A stretch of DNA of 64,000 nucleotides, taken from the NCBI GenBank assembly GCA_015075405.1, contig JABTUK010000002.1, positions 1,488,001 through 1,552,000 on the forward strand. The letters run 5' to 3'. The translations under genes and the position numbers were made by a program. Every line of letters begins with the position of its first letter. Within the stretch, counting starts at the first letter, position 1. The notes under the pieces were generated by a model that ran no database searches, was not told the DNA's origin, and saw only the letters and a list, made by a program, of their open reading frames with translations. This stretch comes from Anaerolineales bacterium. GTDB lineage: Bacteria; Chloroflexota; Anaerolineae; 4572-78; J111. This document shows, one piece after another, positions 9,522 through 21,200 of this stretch.

Positions 9522-9610
9522 GTAGGAAGTAAGCAGTAGGGAGTAGGGAGTAGGGGATTGTACCCACAAATTAATACCCCTGTCTACTGTCTACTGTCTA
9601 CCGTCTACTA
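9522..9610. repeat. Tandem 7-bp repeat blocks, GTAGGGA type and GTCTACT type
   Basis: Immediately after the phosphatase stop there are about five 7-bp units of GTAGGAA/GTAGGGA type. After about 30 bp there are four units of GTCTACT/GTCTACC. The second block has the same sense as the blocks before 12598 and complements that before 2992. Confidence 0.85.
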
Positions 9611-9633
9611 TTTTCTGAGGAGACTTTTAGGTT

Positions 9634-10278
9634 ATGAAAGATAACTGGCGCGATCAGCAGACCCGCCAAACCCGGCGGCCTCGCCGTTTAGAAGAGGTAA
9701 GCAGCGCCGAAATCGGTTTTCCGGTGGTCTGGGTGCTGGTGGGGGCTTTGGCCGGACTGCTGGTGATTGGCCTCATTGGCCTGGGTGTAGTGAACATTTT
9801 ACGCAAACAATCCATCACTCCCACCCCCGAAGTGATTCCCGGCCTGGCTCCCACTCAACCCATCGTCGAGGCGACCACCACCGCCAGCGCCCCCGCCGAT
9901 GCTACCCCGACTCTGCCGCCGGTGGTCACACTTGAACCCACCGCTACCCCCATCCCAACCGCCACCCCGGTGCCGACTCCGCCCAATGAATTAGCCAAAG
10001 GGGTTTATGCCCAAGTGATTGGCACCGAGGGCGCGGGCGTGAGCCTGCGGGCCGGACCCGGCACCAATAACGCCCGCCTGGATGTGGCTCCTGAAGAGAG
10101 CGTGGTCTTGATTTTGGACGGCCCCAAAGCCGACGAGAATCAAGAGGAAATTGTGTGGTGGTTTGTGCGCGGTCCGAACGGAGCCGAAGGCTGGGCTGCT
10201 CAGGATTATCTCAAACCCACCCTACCGCCCGGAACCGAACAAAGCGCACCCACCGCCGAGCCAACCGCCGAAAACTGA
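9634..10278 (+). CDS. Membrane-anchored protein with extracytoplasmic SH3-like domain
   Basis: This 214-residue protein has a short basic, Arg-rich cytoplasmic start, then one transmembrane helix (about residues 29-56, VVWVLVGALAGLLVIGLIGL). A Pro/Thr/Ala-rich linker (about 60-118) is typical of exported Chloroflexota proteins. A C-terminal bacterial SH3 domain (about 122-200) carries GVSLRAGPGTNNARLDVAPEE and WWFVRGPNGAEGWAAQDYLKP. It should sit outside the cytoplasmic membrane, where SH3b domains often bind cell-wall or surface ligands. The gene is followed by a strong hairpin terminator. Confidence 0.8.
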   Translation: MKDNWRDQQTRQTRRPRRLEEVSSAEIGFPVVWVLVGALAGLLVIGLIGLGVVNILRKQSITPTPEVIPGLAPTQPIVEATTTASAPADATPTLPPVVTLEPTATPIPTATPVPTPPNELAKGVYAQVIGTEGAGVSLRAGPGTNNARLDVAPEESVVLILDGPKADENQEEIVWWFVRGPNGAEGWAAQDYLKPTLPPGTEQSAPTAEPTAEN

Positions 10279-10289
10279 GTAAAACACAA

Positions 10290-10318
10290 TTGAAAAATCC
10301 CCAATTTCCATTTATAAT
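10290..10318 (+). promoter_or_regulatory. ligA promoter
   Basis: TTGAAA (10290-10295), a 17-bp spacer and a perfect TATAAT (10313-10318) lie 45 nt before the ligA ATG. The expected transcription start, about 10325, falls in the left arm of the terminator hairpin of the upstream gene. Confidence 0.7.
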
Positions 10319-10319
10319 G

Positions 10320-12396
<2,077 letters not shown>

Positions 12397-12431
12397 GGGT
12401 TGTTTGGGTGTTCAACCAAAAGAATTTCAAC

Positions 12432-12479
12432 TTGACTCCCTTTGGGTATCACATAAAATCCTGTATTTACAGGAGTCAA
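12432..12479 (+). promoter_or_regulatory. Candidate fabF promoter with nested inverted repeats
   Basis: TTGACT (12432-12437), a 16-bp spacer and TAAAAT (12454-12459) form a promoter-like pair. It is followed by the inverted repeat TCCTGTA-TT-TACAGGA (12459-12474). An outer pair TTGACTCC / GGAGTCAA (12432-12439 and 12472-12479) brackets it, so this may be an operator or a small leader hairpin. Confidence 0.4.
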
Positions 12480-12510
12480 CCTGCCCTTGAGTCACACCAT
12501 CAATAATGAA

Positions 12511-12580
12511 AGGGTAGCAGGGTAGCAAGGTCGCAGGGTCGCATTAATCCCTGTCTACTGCCTACCGTCTACCGTCTACT
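12511..12580. repeat. Tandem repeats of GGGTAGCA and GTCTACC type before fabF
   Basis: Four roughly 8-bp units (GGGTAGCA, GGGTAGCA, AGGTCGCA, GGGTCGCA) are followed by four 7-bp GTCTACT/GCCTACC/GTCTACC units, ending 15-20 nt before the fabF start. The second part is nearly the same as the block at 9582-9610. Confidence 0.8.
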
Positions 12581-12597
12581 ATTTCAGAGGAGAAGCT

Positions 12598-13854
12598 ATG
12601 ACGCGAGTCGTAATTACCGGATTGGGGGCCATTACCCCGCTTGGCAACGATGTGACCACGTTTTGGGAAAATATGAAAGCGGGCGTGTCGGGGGCCGGAC
12701 CGATTACCGCTTTCGACCCGGCCAATTTTGCTATCAGAATTGCCTGCGAAGTTAAAGGATTTGAGCCGACCGATTGGATGGATAAAAAGACGGCCAAGCG
12801 GCTGGCTCGCTCAACCCAGTTTTCGATTGCCAGCGCCCGGCAAGCGCTGACTCACTCTGGCTTTGAAATCACCCCTGAAAATTCAGACCGGGTGGGGGTT
12901 GTTTTTAATACCGGCGGCGGTGGGATCAGCACCATGGAAGAAGGCACCCGGCAACTGCTGGCCGAGGGACCACGCACGATTACGCCTTTTTTGGTGACCA
13001 ACGTCATGGCTAACGCTGCCTCATGCCTGGTTTCTATTGAGTTTGGCGCCACCGGGCCGCTCAACACCTCGGCGTTGGCCTGCGCCAGCGGCAATTATGC
13101 CCTGGTTGACGCTTTCCATATGCTCAAGCGCGGCGAAGCCGATGTGATGATTGCGGGTGGCACCGAGGCGGCTATTTCGCCGCTTATCTTTGCCTCATTT
13201 GCCCGCATGGGCGCCCTTTCGACCCGCAACGATGACCCCCAAAGCGCCAGCCGACCCTTTGATAAAGACCGCGACGGCTTTGTTTTTGGCGAAGGCGCAG
13301 CAGCTTTTGTGCTGGAAACTGAAGAACATGCCAAAGCGCGCGGCGCTCATATTTACGCCGAAGTGTTGGGCGGGCGGCTTACCTCGGATGCCTATCACCT
13401 GACTGCGCCCAAACCGGATGCCAGCGGCGCCATCGCCGCCATCAAAGGTACCTTAGCTTCGACGGGCACGAAGCCGGAGGAAGTTGACGCTATTTTTGCT
13501 CACGGCACCAGCACGCCGCTGGGGGATGTGGCTGAAACTCTAGCCCTCAAAACCGTCTTCGGCGAACTGGCTTACCAGATACCCATCACCGGCACTAAAT
13601 CCCAGGTGGGGCACACTTTAGGGGCAGCCGGGGCTATTTCGGCTCTGGCCGCGATCAAAACCATTGAAGAGGGTATTATTTGTCCCACCATCAATTATCA
13701 TACGCCCGACCCGGAATGTGACCTCGATTACGTCCCCAATGAGGCGCGCCGGCATCAGACGAATGTGGCTCTGGTGAATGCTTTCGGCTTTGGCGGCCAA
13801 AATGTCGTTTTAGCCCTGAAACGATACAGCGAAAATGGGGTGAAGAAAGGGTAA
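12598..13854 (+). CDS. fabF: Beta-ketoacyl-ACP synthase II (FabF type)
   Basis: This 418-residue condensing enzyme starts MTRVVITGLGAITPLGNDV after an AGAGGAG ribosome binding site. The catalytic cysteine is in SALACASGNYAL (near 165). The two histidines are in IFAHGTSTPLGD (near 303) and KSQVGHTLGAAG (near 340). It should elongate acyl chains with malonyl-ACP in fatty-acid synthesis. No acpP, fabD or fabG lies beside it, so it may be a stand-alone KAS II or serve a special acyl product. The size is normal. Confidence 0.92.
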   Translation: MTRVVITGLGAITPLGNDVTTFWENMKAGVSGAGPITAFDPANFAIRIACEVKGFEPTDWMDKKTAKRLARSTQFSIASARQALTHSGFEITPENSDRVGVVFNTGGGGISTMEEGTRQLLAEGPRTITPFLVTNVMANAASCLVSIEFGATGPLNTSALACASGNYALVDAFHMLKRGEADVMIAGGTEAAISPLIFASFARMGALSTRNDDPQSASRPFDKDRDGFVFGEGAAAFVLETEEHAKARGAHIYAEVLGGRLTSDAYHLTAPKPDASGAIAAIKGTLASTGTKPEEVDAIFAHGTSTPLGDVAETLALKTVFGELAYQIPITGTKSQVGHTLGAAGAISALAAIKTIEEGIICPTINYHTPDPECDLDYVPNEARRHQTNVALVNAFGFGGQNVVLALKRYSENGVKKG

Positions 13855-13860
13855 AAAATA

Positions 13861-13920
13861 CGTATTGCGTGTTGCGTCTTGCGTGTTCCGTTTGCTTTAA
13901 CTCACGCAAGACGCAACACG
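13861..13920. repeat. Inverted tandem repeat, GCGTGTT / AACACGC type
   Basis: Three 7-bp units (GCGTGTT, GCGTCTT, GCGTGTT) are followed by the reverse-complement arm ACGCAAGACGCAACACG, forming a hairpin between the convergent genes fabF and acnX small subunit. Confidence 0.85.
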
Positions 13921-13930
13921 TTTCCCTCAG

Positions 13931-14353
13931 TCATAATGTTATCACTATTACTGTCCCCGCTTCATCCACTTCTACCCTCTGTCCGGTACGCAGCCGGGCA
14001 AAATCAGCCTCAGCCAGCACCACCAGCGGAATAGGCCGGGCGTACATCTCGTCGGCCACAATTGAGGCCAGGGCAAAAAAGGAGTCCGGGGCAGTGGTAA
14101 TAATTGCTGCCGGGGCTGTGCCCGCTTTGACCGCTTCCAGCAGCACGGCCGTGGTTGTGCTCGACCCTCGAGTGAAGGGCACAGCCAGCACCCGGCCCGC
14201 CGCGCACTGTCCTGCCAGGGCATGCCGCCGGTCAATAATTGTCCCCGTCTGGTAGTCGTACCCACCCCAAAAACTCAGCGGTTCAGTCGAAACAAGGGCC
14301 ACCCCACTGGCCTGGCCGGAAATCACAGGCCGGCCACGTAAAATTAGCTCCAT
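13931..14353 (-). CDS. Aconitase X swivel (small) subunit, DUF126 family
   Basis: This protein of about 140 residues matches the DUF126/AcnX swivel domain. It has a start of type MELILRGRPVISGQASGVAL, then PLSFWGGYDYQTGTIIDRRH, PFTRGSSTTTAVLLEAV, and IVLAEAD-like late strands. The ATG at 14353 has a GAGGAAG ribosome binding site and is preferred over 14380. Together with the large subunit downstream of DUF4058 it should form a two-chain aconitase-X dehydratase. Known bacterial AcnX enzymes dehydrate cis-3-hydroxy-L-proline, and archaeal ones dehydrate mevalonate 5-phosphate. Which applies here is an inference; see the proline-type genes at 55.7-57.8 kb. Confidence 0.82.
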   Translation of the reverse strand: MELILRGRPVISGQASGVALVSTEPLSFWGGYDYQTGTIIDRRHALAGQCAAGRVLAVPFTRGSSTTTAVLLEAVKAGTAPAAIITTAPDSFFALASIVADEMYARPIPLVVLAEADFARLRTGQRVEVDEAGTVIVITL

Positions 14354-14395
14354 TCGAATTTCTTCCTCGCCTCTTCGCATCCCCGTCTCTTCGCC

Positions 14396-15658
14396 TCATT
14401 TCCACAACGACTCATCCCGCACCACCCGGCCCTCAACCGCCGACTGGACACAATCGGCCAGACTGCCAAAGGTGATTTCGGTATTGAGCATGCCGGGCGC
14501 GTAATAGGCATACTTGGCCGAATTGGTCATCAGCCTTTTGATCTCCGGCGGCAGCATCGGCGAGGCCAGAATACAGGTGTCCACCGTCACTTTACCGCCA
14601 AAAGCTTCCAACGCGGCCAGATAGCCGGCCTTTTGGGCTAATAAGGTCATTGCCCGGCTGGATGTGACCAGGAATTTGACCTCCGGGTGAACCCGCCGGC
14701 CTACCAACAGTGGCGCTAATTGTTTGAACTCAGCCAGCGAGAAATGGGGACTGCCCAAAACTACCAAGTCCAACCTGGCCCCGGTCGCAGTGGTCAACTC
14801 ACGCCGGGCCGCTCGCAGCGAGTCCAAAGTAATCGTGTGACTCTCCTCCGGCTGGCGGCCTTGAAACGCGGCTTCGAGCGTCGGCGCTTCGGGGGTGTGG
14901 CCCACGAGGTGAAACAGGGCCACTGCCCCCGACGAGGCGCTGGCTGCCCCCAATGCCTTGAATTGGTCCTCGGTCGGGCGGACTTGCAGCCCGGTGACAA
15001 CCGGAATACGCTCGCGGGCAACTTTACCCAGCAAATGGCCCAGTACCGGATAAAACGAGTCGTCTTGCTGCAAAGCCAGGGGAATATCGCTCAACTCCAA
15101 CAGCAGTTGGCCGGCCCGATTTTCGGTCAGGTGCAGTCCCACCGCCGGGACACGCCCGGTGATGGCCGCGCAGATGTCCAGCAAATCGGGGTAACGCTCG
15201 GTGCGCGCGCCGATGACCGAGTTGGCAAAGACAATGGCGTTTGACTCGCCCCAGGCGATTTGCTGCCCGAATTTAGGGATGAGGTCAACCTGATAAGGGG
15301 CGCAGGTCCAGGTGGGCCGGCAGCCCATCTGGACGTAAGCGGCCATCTGGCGGCGAGCATTGGCCGCCCAGTCTGGCGGGACTGCCCACTCCTGCCAGTG
15401 GTGTTCGTCCACGGCGCTGACGTTGAGCGTGGCCGGAACCGCCACTTTAGCTCCCAGGCCGGCCAGCCGTTCGGCAAATTCCAGCCCGGCCTCGCCCATG
15501 TAAATGGAGCTGTCAATGTGGGCCTGTTCGATGTCCAGCAACCGTTCCGCGCCGTGAAATTCGGCCATACGTACAACAACCGACATCGCCATTTTAGCCC
15601 CCGCGCCGTACTCGCCGGCCAGGAGACTGCGGTCGTAGGGGGAGAGGTGAAGGGTCAT
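14396..15658 (-). CDS. Aconitase X catalytic (large) subunit
   Basis: This 420-residue protein of the AcnX catalytic family has a start of type MTLHLSPYDRSLLAGEYG. MGEAGLEFAERLAGLGAKVAV, TWTCAPYQ and WGESNAIVFANSVIGARTERYPD carry the conserved cysteine and serine-rich regions, and SSRAMTLLAQKAGY comes late. It should bind an iron-sulfur cluster like aconitase and act with the swivel subunit 15 nt downstream. Its first codons overlap the end of the DUF4058 gene by 4 nt. The stop TGA runs straight into a TGAGGCGA-type tandem repeat, the same unit that ends the gene at 42542. The substrate is most likely a hydroxyproline isomer, but this is not shown by sequence alone. Confidence 0.85.
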   Translation of the reverse strand: MTLHLSPYDRSLLAGEYGAGAKMAMSVVVRMAEFHGAERLLDIEQAHIDSSIYMGEAGLEFAERLAGLGAKVAVPATLNVSAVDEHHWQEWAVPPDWAANARRQMAAYVQMGCRPTWTCAPYQVDLIPKFGQQIAWGESNAIVFANSVIGARTERYPDLLDICAAITGRVPAVGLHLTENRAGQLLLELSDIPLALQQDDSFYPVLGHLLGKVARERIPVVTGLQVRPTEDQFKALGAASASSGAVALFHLVGHTPEAPTLEAAFQGRQPEESHTITLDSLRAARRELTTATGARLDLVVLGSPHFSLAEFKQLAPLLVGRRVHPEVKFLVTSSRAMTLLAQKAGYLAALEAFGGKVTVDTCILASPMLPPEIKRLMTNSAKYAYYAPGMLNTEITFGSLADCVQSAVEGRVVRDESLWK

Positions 15659-16527
15659 GATTGTCGCAGCCCAACCGCCCGCAGCCTCTCCTCGACCCAG
15701 GCAGCATCGGCTTCGCTCAGCGGTGGAGTGGGCGGGCGAGTGTAGTCAACGGCGCGGCGGTATGGCCCCTCCCGGTAGACGCGGTTGACCGCAATTTGCA
15801 AATCCAGCAAGACATCGGGGTCGGCTCCGGCCAGGGGGACAGGAATACACGGCAAAGGTTCGGGCAATCGAATCGGGTAAAGCGTGTAATCCATCCAGTA
15901 ATCCTGGCGCAAGCGGCTGCGGTTGAGCAGCACCAGGTAATCAGGCGCTAACGAGTCTACAGCGGCGGCGAGTTCGGGATAAGGTAACAACCGTTGCCCG
16001 GATCGCAGCAAGTCCAGTTCAATCAAGTTAGCCTCGCTGCTGAGAACTTCATATTGTTTCGTTTCATAAGCGCGCCGGTCGGGGCCGGGATGTTTGTTAG
16101 AAGGGCTGACAATTTCAATCAACGTCACCAGTTTATGCCCCCGCTCAGCGTCCAGAATTTCGACAAAGTGATGCTGGATAGGGTCGGTCTGAATCCGCAG
16201 TTCAACTCCGGCGGTCGCTTCCGTGCGCGGCTGGTCAAGCATGACCACACCCGACTCTCTCAGCAAGTTGCCTGATTGTTTTTGCGGAGGATAATGCAGC
16301 ACCGCAACATCAGGCACAATCCGATGGCTGGTCCCGCTGCCCATAATCACCCCTAACTCGGGTCGTTTTTGCAGCCGGGCATAATAAGGGGTAGGAAGTA
16401 AAATGTTGAGCATCGAACGCAGGGTCGCCGCCAGAGCATCATGAAAATCCGGCCAAATGTCCGGGGCTTCAAGGTAGGGGTCCATGCCCGGAAAGGGAGA
16501 CAAATATGCTTGGGCGTTTTCGTTCAT
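15655..16527 (-). CDS. DUF4058 family protein
   Basis: This 290-residue protein has the DUF4058 layout: an N-terminal PFPGMDPYLEAPDIWPDFHDAL segment, a central LVTLIEIVSPSNKHPG, then YPIRLPEPLPCIPVPLAGAD. The motif set is common in cyanobacteria and Chloroflexota. The central EIVSPSNK part recalls restriction-endonuclease-like folds, but no function is established. It has an AGAGGTGG ribosome binding site and overlaps the AcnX large-subunit start by 4 nt. I see no reason in the sequence why it should take part in AcnX chemistry, so the coupling may be accidental. Confidence 0.8.
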   Translation of the reverse strand: MNENAQAYLSPFPGMDPYLEAPDIWPDFHDALAATLRSMLNILLPTPYYARLQKRPELGVIMGSGTSHRIVPDVAVLHYPPQKQSGNLLRESGVVMLDQPRTEATAGVELRIQTDPIQHHFVEILDAERGHKLVTLIEIVSPSNKHPGPDRRAYETKQYEVLSSEANLIELDLLRSGQRLLPYPELAAAVDSLAPDYLVLLNRSRLRQDYWMDYTLYPIRLPEPLPCIPVPLAGADPDVLLDLQIAVNRVYREGPYRRAVDYTRPPTPPLSEADAAWVEERLRAVGLRQS

Positions 16528-16639
16528 TTTGCCACCTCTACTGAATCCACAGCTTGAGCGGAATTATACCGCCAGAAAGGGAAAACAAAAAACGCTCTTA
16601 TCAAGCGTTTTTGTGGCTGAAACCTGAATTCGACATTTT

Positions 16640-16777
16640 GCTGAAAATCACCCCCTTCGACAAGCTCAGGACGCAGCTTCGATACGGGCTAACGCCCTAC
16701 TCAGGATGATTTTCAGCTTATAATCGCATCCTGAGTAGCCCTGAGCAAAGCGAGGGGCGTATCGAAGGGTGCGATTT
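16640..16777. repeat. Paired hairpin element, ATCCTGAGTAG / TATCGAAGG family
   Basis: Two adjacent hairpins fill most of this 273-nt spacer. The first is 16640-16718, with 14-bp arms of type GCTGAAAATCA. The second is 16722-16777, with arms AATCGCATCC and GGGTGCGATT. Both contain CTGAGTAG and GTATCGAAG-type cores that recur at 46813-46942, so this is a dispersed repeat with variable stems and a conserved core. Confidence 0.85.
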
Positions 16778-16800
16778 AGAAAACTCTGAATTAAACCCAA

Positions 16801-17928
16801 TCAACCGGCCTGCCAGCCAATCCGCCGCCCGGAACTTTGACTTCGATTAAGAAAGCCGAACACCCGGTAAATATCCTCCAGGCTGATCAGGCCCCGGAAA
16901 TGCAGGCCATCGTACACCGCCGCCACCCGGCTGGAAGTTTGAGCCAGTTTGTCTTGCACCTCGTCCAGCGAGGCGGTCAGGGCAATCGTCGGCACGGTGC
17001 GAGCCTGCTGCATAATCTCGGCAATGCGGCTGCGCCAGCGACCCTGCTGCATGGCCTGGGTGACAGTATGATGCGAAGCCACGCCCAACAGTTGCCCGGT
17101 CAGCGGGTCGAGCACCGGAAAATCGGGCTGGCGGCTGGTCATCATTAACGAGGCGACCTGGCCGACGGTAGCTTCGGGCGAAAGGGCGACTGCATTGGGC
17201 GTCAACGCCTGAGCGACCCGCACCTTGCGCAGCATCCCCTTCGCCGCCACTGCCTGACCTTCCTGGCCGCCGGCAAAAAAGATAAATACCGCGATGAGAG
17301 CCAGGAAAATCTGGCCGGGAACGAAGAGGGCAACCAGCCCCAAGCCAATAGCAAAGACACGTCCGACGGTCACAGCTACCTGAGTGGCGCGTTGATAATC
17401 GGTGAAAAAGCCCAAAGTCGCCCGCAGCACCCGCCCGCCGTCCAGGGGAAAGGCCGGGATCATATTAAATACGGCCAGCGAAATATTGGCCGAGAGCAAA
17501 AAGGTCAGCAAACCCAGCAGGCCTGGCTGCATCAGCATCCGCAGCGAGAAGGTTTCGCCCTGAAGCGCGGCCAAAACGGCCACCAGCGGTAATAACCCTA
17601 TGGCTAAAACCACGTTAACCAGCGGACCGGCCAGGGCCACGACCAACTCATGCAAAGGTTTCTCCGGCATCCGTTCCAGCCGGGCCAGGCCGCCAATTGG
17701 CAACAGCGTAATATCCCTGACCGGAATGCCATAGCCCAGCGCGGCCACACTGTGGCCCAACTCGTGCAGCAAAACCAGGGTAAAGAGAGCCAAAGTCACC
17801 ACCACGCCGTACAACGGCCCGGCGCTGCCGCCATAGTTAAACGCTCCCCAGACCAGAATCAGCAAAAAAGTCAGGTGTATCTTGATGTCAATTCCAAATA
17901 TTCGTCCTACTTTAATAGACCAACTCAT
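16801..17928 (-). CDS. Site-2-protease family zinc metalloprotease with CBS domains
   Basis: This 375-residue membrane protein of the M50 (S2P/SpoIVFB-like) family has the zinc motif HELGHSVAA at about residues 55-63 and the second ligand motif AFPLDGGRVLRA near 162, in a 5-6 helix membrane core. A pair of CBS modules follows (about 240-350, with VGQVASLMMTSRQPDFPVLD). It should cleave membrane-bound regulators within the bilayer, with CBS domains as an adenine-nucleotide sensor. It has a GGAGG ribosome binding site. The final EDIYRVF is usual for this subgroup. No obvious substrate gene lies beside it. Confidence 0.9.
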   Translation of the reverse strand: MSWSIKVGRIFGIDIKIHLTFLLILVWGAFNYGGSAGPLYGVVVTLALFTLVLLHELGHSVAALGYGIPVRDITLLPIGGLARLERMPEKPLHELVVALAGPLVNVVLAIGLLPLVAVLAALQGETFSLRMLMQPGLLGLLTFLLSANISLAVFNMIPAFPLDGGRVLRATLGFFTDYQRATQVAVTVGRVFAIGLGLVALFVPGQIFLALIAVFIFFAGGQEGQAVAAKGMLRKVRVAQALTPNAVALSPEATVGQVASLMMTSRQPDFPVLDPLTGQLLGVASHHTVTQAMQQGRWRSRIAEIMQQARTVPTIALTASLDEVQDKLAQTSSRVAAVYDGLHFRGLISLEDIYRVFGFLNRSQSSGRRIGWQAG

Positions 17929-18233
17929 CGTTGTTCCTTTTACCTCCGTTTATAAGTCAACACCTTGAGGCAATCCCAAGAAATAAAACGTCCGTTCTCG
18001 TGGTGCGTGGTGCGTAGTACGTGGCACAATTAGGTTACGCGCTACGCACTACCCCATTAGATTTGAAGTTTGGAATTGCCTAACTTTCAATAGTATACCG
18101 ACAGTTTATTAGAATTGTTATAGAATTAGTTTAAAGTGAGATGAGAACGGGCGCGCACTTGTGCCTATAGGCCGGGTAGGGTAAAATTTATCCAACAAGT
18201 ATCTATGTCTCCAGTTACCCCCAGGAAACCGCC
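17929..18233. other. 305-nt divergent spacer between the S2P and kinase genes
   Basis: The spacer holds one inverted tandem repeat (about 18001-18055, GTGGTGC/GTAGTAC units followed by a TACGCGCTACGCACTAC arm). The sequence after it is AT-richer (TATAGAATTAG, TAAAAT). I see no gene. The start of the kinase gene must be served from this region, but no strong promoter pair stands out. Confidence 0.6.
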
Positions 18234-21200
18234 ATGTTCAAACGACGCCAACCGACCCTTTCGACCATTAGCCTCGGCTCTCTGCTGCATGGACGCTACC
18301 GGCTGCAAGAACAGCTTGGCCAGGGCGGCGCAGGGATTGTTTACAAGGCCGAAGATGAACAACTCCAGCGTATTGTCGCCCTGAAAGTGTTGACCGCCGA
18401 TGGCGGCATGGCCGCCGACAAGCTGGCTCGTTTCCGCAGCGAGGCCCTCTCGGTGGCGCAGCTCAACCACCCCAACATTATCACCCTGTACGATTACGCC
18501 GAACAGGAAGCGCATCCCTATCTGGTCATGGAGTATGTGCCCGGCCAGGATTTGTGGAGCCTGGACAACAGCTTTGCCCCCAACCTGATGCCCATCGAGG
18601 TCTCGCTGCCAATTATTGACGGCATCCTGGCCGCCCTGGAATATTCCCACGCCCACAAAGTTATTCACCGCGACCTCAAACCGGAAAACGTAATGATTAC
18701 CCCCGAAGGCCAGGTGAAGGTGATGGATTTTGGCCTGGCCCGGATTCAGGGCCAATCCCGCCTCACGCAAGAGGGGTTGGTGGCCGGGACGGCTTCGTAT
18801 CTGGCCCCGGAACTGGCCCTGGGCGAGCCGGGCGACCACCGGGTTGACCTGTACGCGCTGGGGGTGATGATGTACGAACTGCTCACCGGCCGCCTGCCCT
18901 TTTCCGGCGACGACCCTTTGAGCGTGGTCTCACAGCATATTCACGCCCCGGTAGTGCCGCCCCAGCGCTACAACCCCGCCATCTCCGCCGAACTGCAAGC
19001 CATTGTGCTCAAGCTGCTGGCCAAACACGCCAACGAGCGCCACGCCCACGCCGGTGAAGTCCGCCGCGAATTAGCCCCGCTGCTGGCCGAATTGCGCGGT
19101 GAGATAATCGCCTCACCGATCGAGCCGGAGCCGGCGCTCGCCCTCAGTTTTGAAGTCGGCGCTGCCCAGCAAGCCCTGCTTGACCGCATTTCACGCGGCA
19201 AAATGATTGGCCGCGAAACCGAAATGACCGAACTCAAACGGCGCTGGGACCGCGTCCGCCGCGGCGAGGCCGAGAGTGAGCCGGTCCTGCTGATTTCGGG
19301 CGAGGCTGGGATTGGCAAAAGCCGGCTGCTGCGCGAATTGCAGGTTTATGCCGGCCTGCGCGATGGCTACGTGCTGCAAGGCATCGCCCGTGAAGAGGAT
19401 ATGGGCACACCCTACACCCTCTTTGCCAGCGCCCTGCGCAACTATATCCGCGAGCAGCCGGCGGACACTCTGGCCCGCCACGCTCCCGGTTTTATTGCCG
19501 GCGAAGTGGTCAAACTGGCCCCCCAACTGGGCGACAAATTGGGCTACATTCCGCCCAACCCGCCGCTCAGCGCCGACGCCGAGCGGGCCCGTCTGTTGGA
19601 ACAGGTCAGCAATTTCTTTTTGAATATGGCCAACGAGCGGCCCGTCTTGCTCCTGCTGGACGACCTACACTTTGCCGACCCCGGCAGCCTGGAACTGCTG
19701 GAAACGCTGGCCCGCAGTTCTATGGGCAGTTCGCTGCTCATTGCCGGGGCGTACCGGGATGTGTCGGTCGGCTTTTCCACGGCCATTAACCATCACATTG
19801 CGGTGCTGGCCGTGTCGGAGCTGGTCTACCGCGTCCCCTTGGCCCGCCTGCCCGATACGGCGGTGCGGCAAATGCTCGAAGCCCTGCTGGGCGACCCGGT
19901 CAGCGCTGAGTTTGTCCGCTCAATTTACGATGTGACCGAAGGCAACCCCCTGTTTGTGGAGGAAGTGGTCAAAAACCTGGCTGTTGACGGCCAGATTATG
20001 CTGCGCGACGGCCACTGGGAGCAGCGCGACACGGGCCGTTTGCACGTGCCGGGCAGCATCAAGTCGGTTTTGGGGGGACGGCTCAAGCGCATCAAAAAAT
20101 CCACCCTGGAACTGCTGCAACTGGCCGCCGCCATTGGCCGCACCTTTACCCTGGACCTTTTGACCGAGGCCAGCCCTTACGGCGAGGAAGTCATCGAGGC
20201 GGCTTTTGAAGAAGCCTTCCTGTACCAGTTAATCGAGATGAATAAAATTGTAGACCAGGCCCCCAACAGTCGCTATGGCCTGGATGTGACCTACCAGTTT
20301 CAACACGCCATTATCCGCGAAACATTGTACGAGGAGCTGCGCCCGCTGCGCCGCCGCTTGCTGCACCAGCGGGTGGCGACGGCAATGGAAAAACTGGCCG
20401 GCGACCAGCCCATCGAGAAACCGGCGGTGCTGGCCCATCACTTTATCGCCGGGGGACGGGAGGATCTGGCGGTTTCTTATCTGCGCCAGGCCGGCGATAT
20501 TGCCCGCCAGGTTCACGCCAACGCCGAGGCGGTGGACTACTTCAGACAGGCCCGTGAGATTATGGAAGACGCCGCCCTGGATTTGAACGAGTCAGACGGG
20601 CGGGCCAATCTGGTCCAGCGTTTTGACCTGCTGAGCCAGGAGCAGGCCATTTTGCACCTGATGAGCGACCGCAGCCGCGAACTGGAAGCCCTGGAAGCCC
20701 TGCTCGAAGCCGCCGAAGCCCTGGACGACCAGACCCGCTGGGTCGAGGTGATGTCGTGGCTGGCGCTGTATTACTGGCACGTGGGCCGGCTCAACCAGGC
20801 CGAGAAAGTGGCCCGCCAGGGCTTGGAGGTAGCCCAGAAAAACAACGACCGGCGCGGCGAGCAGGTCTGCCTGGAGCAAATTGCTCGCGTCTTGTGGACC
20901 CGCCGCAACGCCGACAGTATGAATTACGCGGCCCAGGCCCTACTGATTGCCCAGGAATTGGGCGACCGGCGGCGCGAAGGCCGCCTGACGGAGTTGGTCG
21001 GCCATATCTACACCGACACTCTGCACGACCCGGAGCGGGCCGCGATTTATTTCGAACAGGCGCTAACCATCTGCCGCGAAACCGGCAATCGCCTGGAAGA
21101 GGCCTGGACGCTGTGGGGCATGGGCGGCCTGGCTATGTTTGTCAACCATTACATCCGCGCCCTCAATTTGTACGAACAGGCTAAAGAAATCTCCGAAAGT

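Noticed and set aside
18165..18839. A 224-residue minus-strand frame at the start of the kinase gene
   Set aside because: It is opposite intact kinase motifs and has no domain signals.
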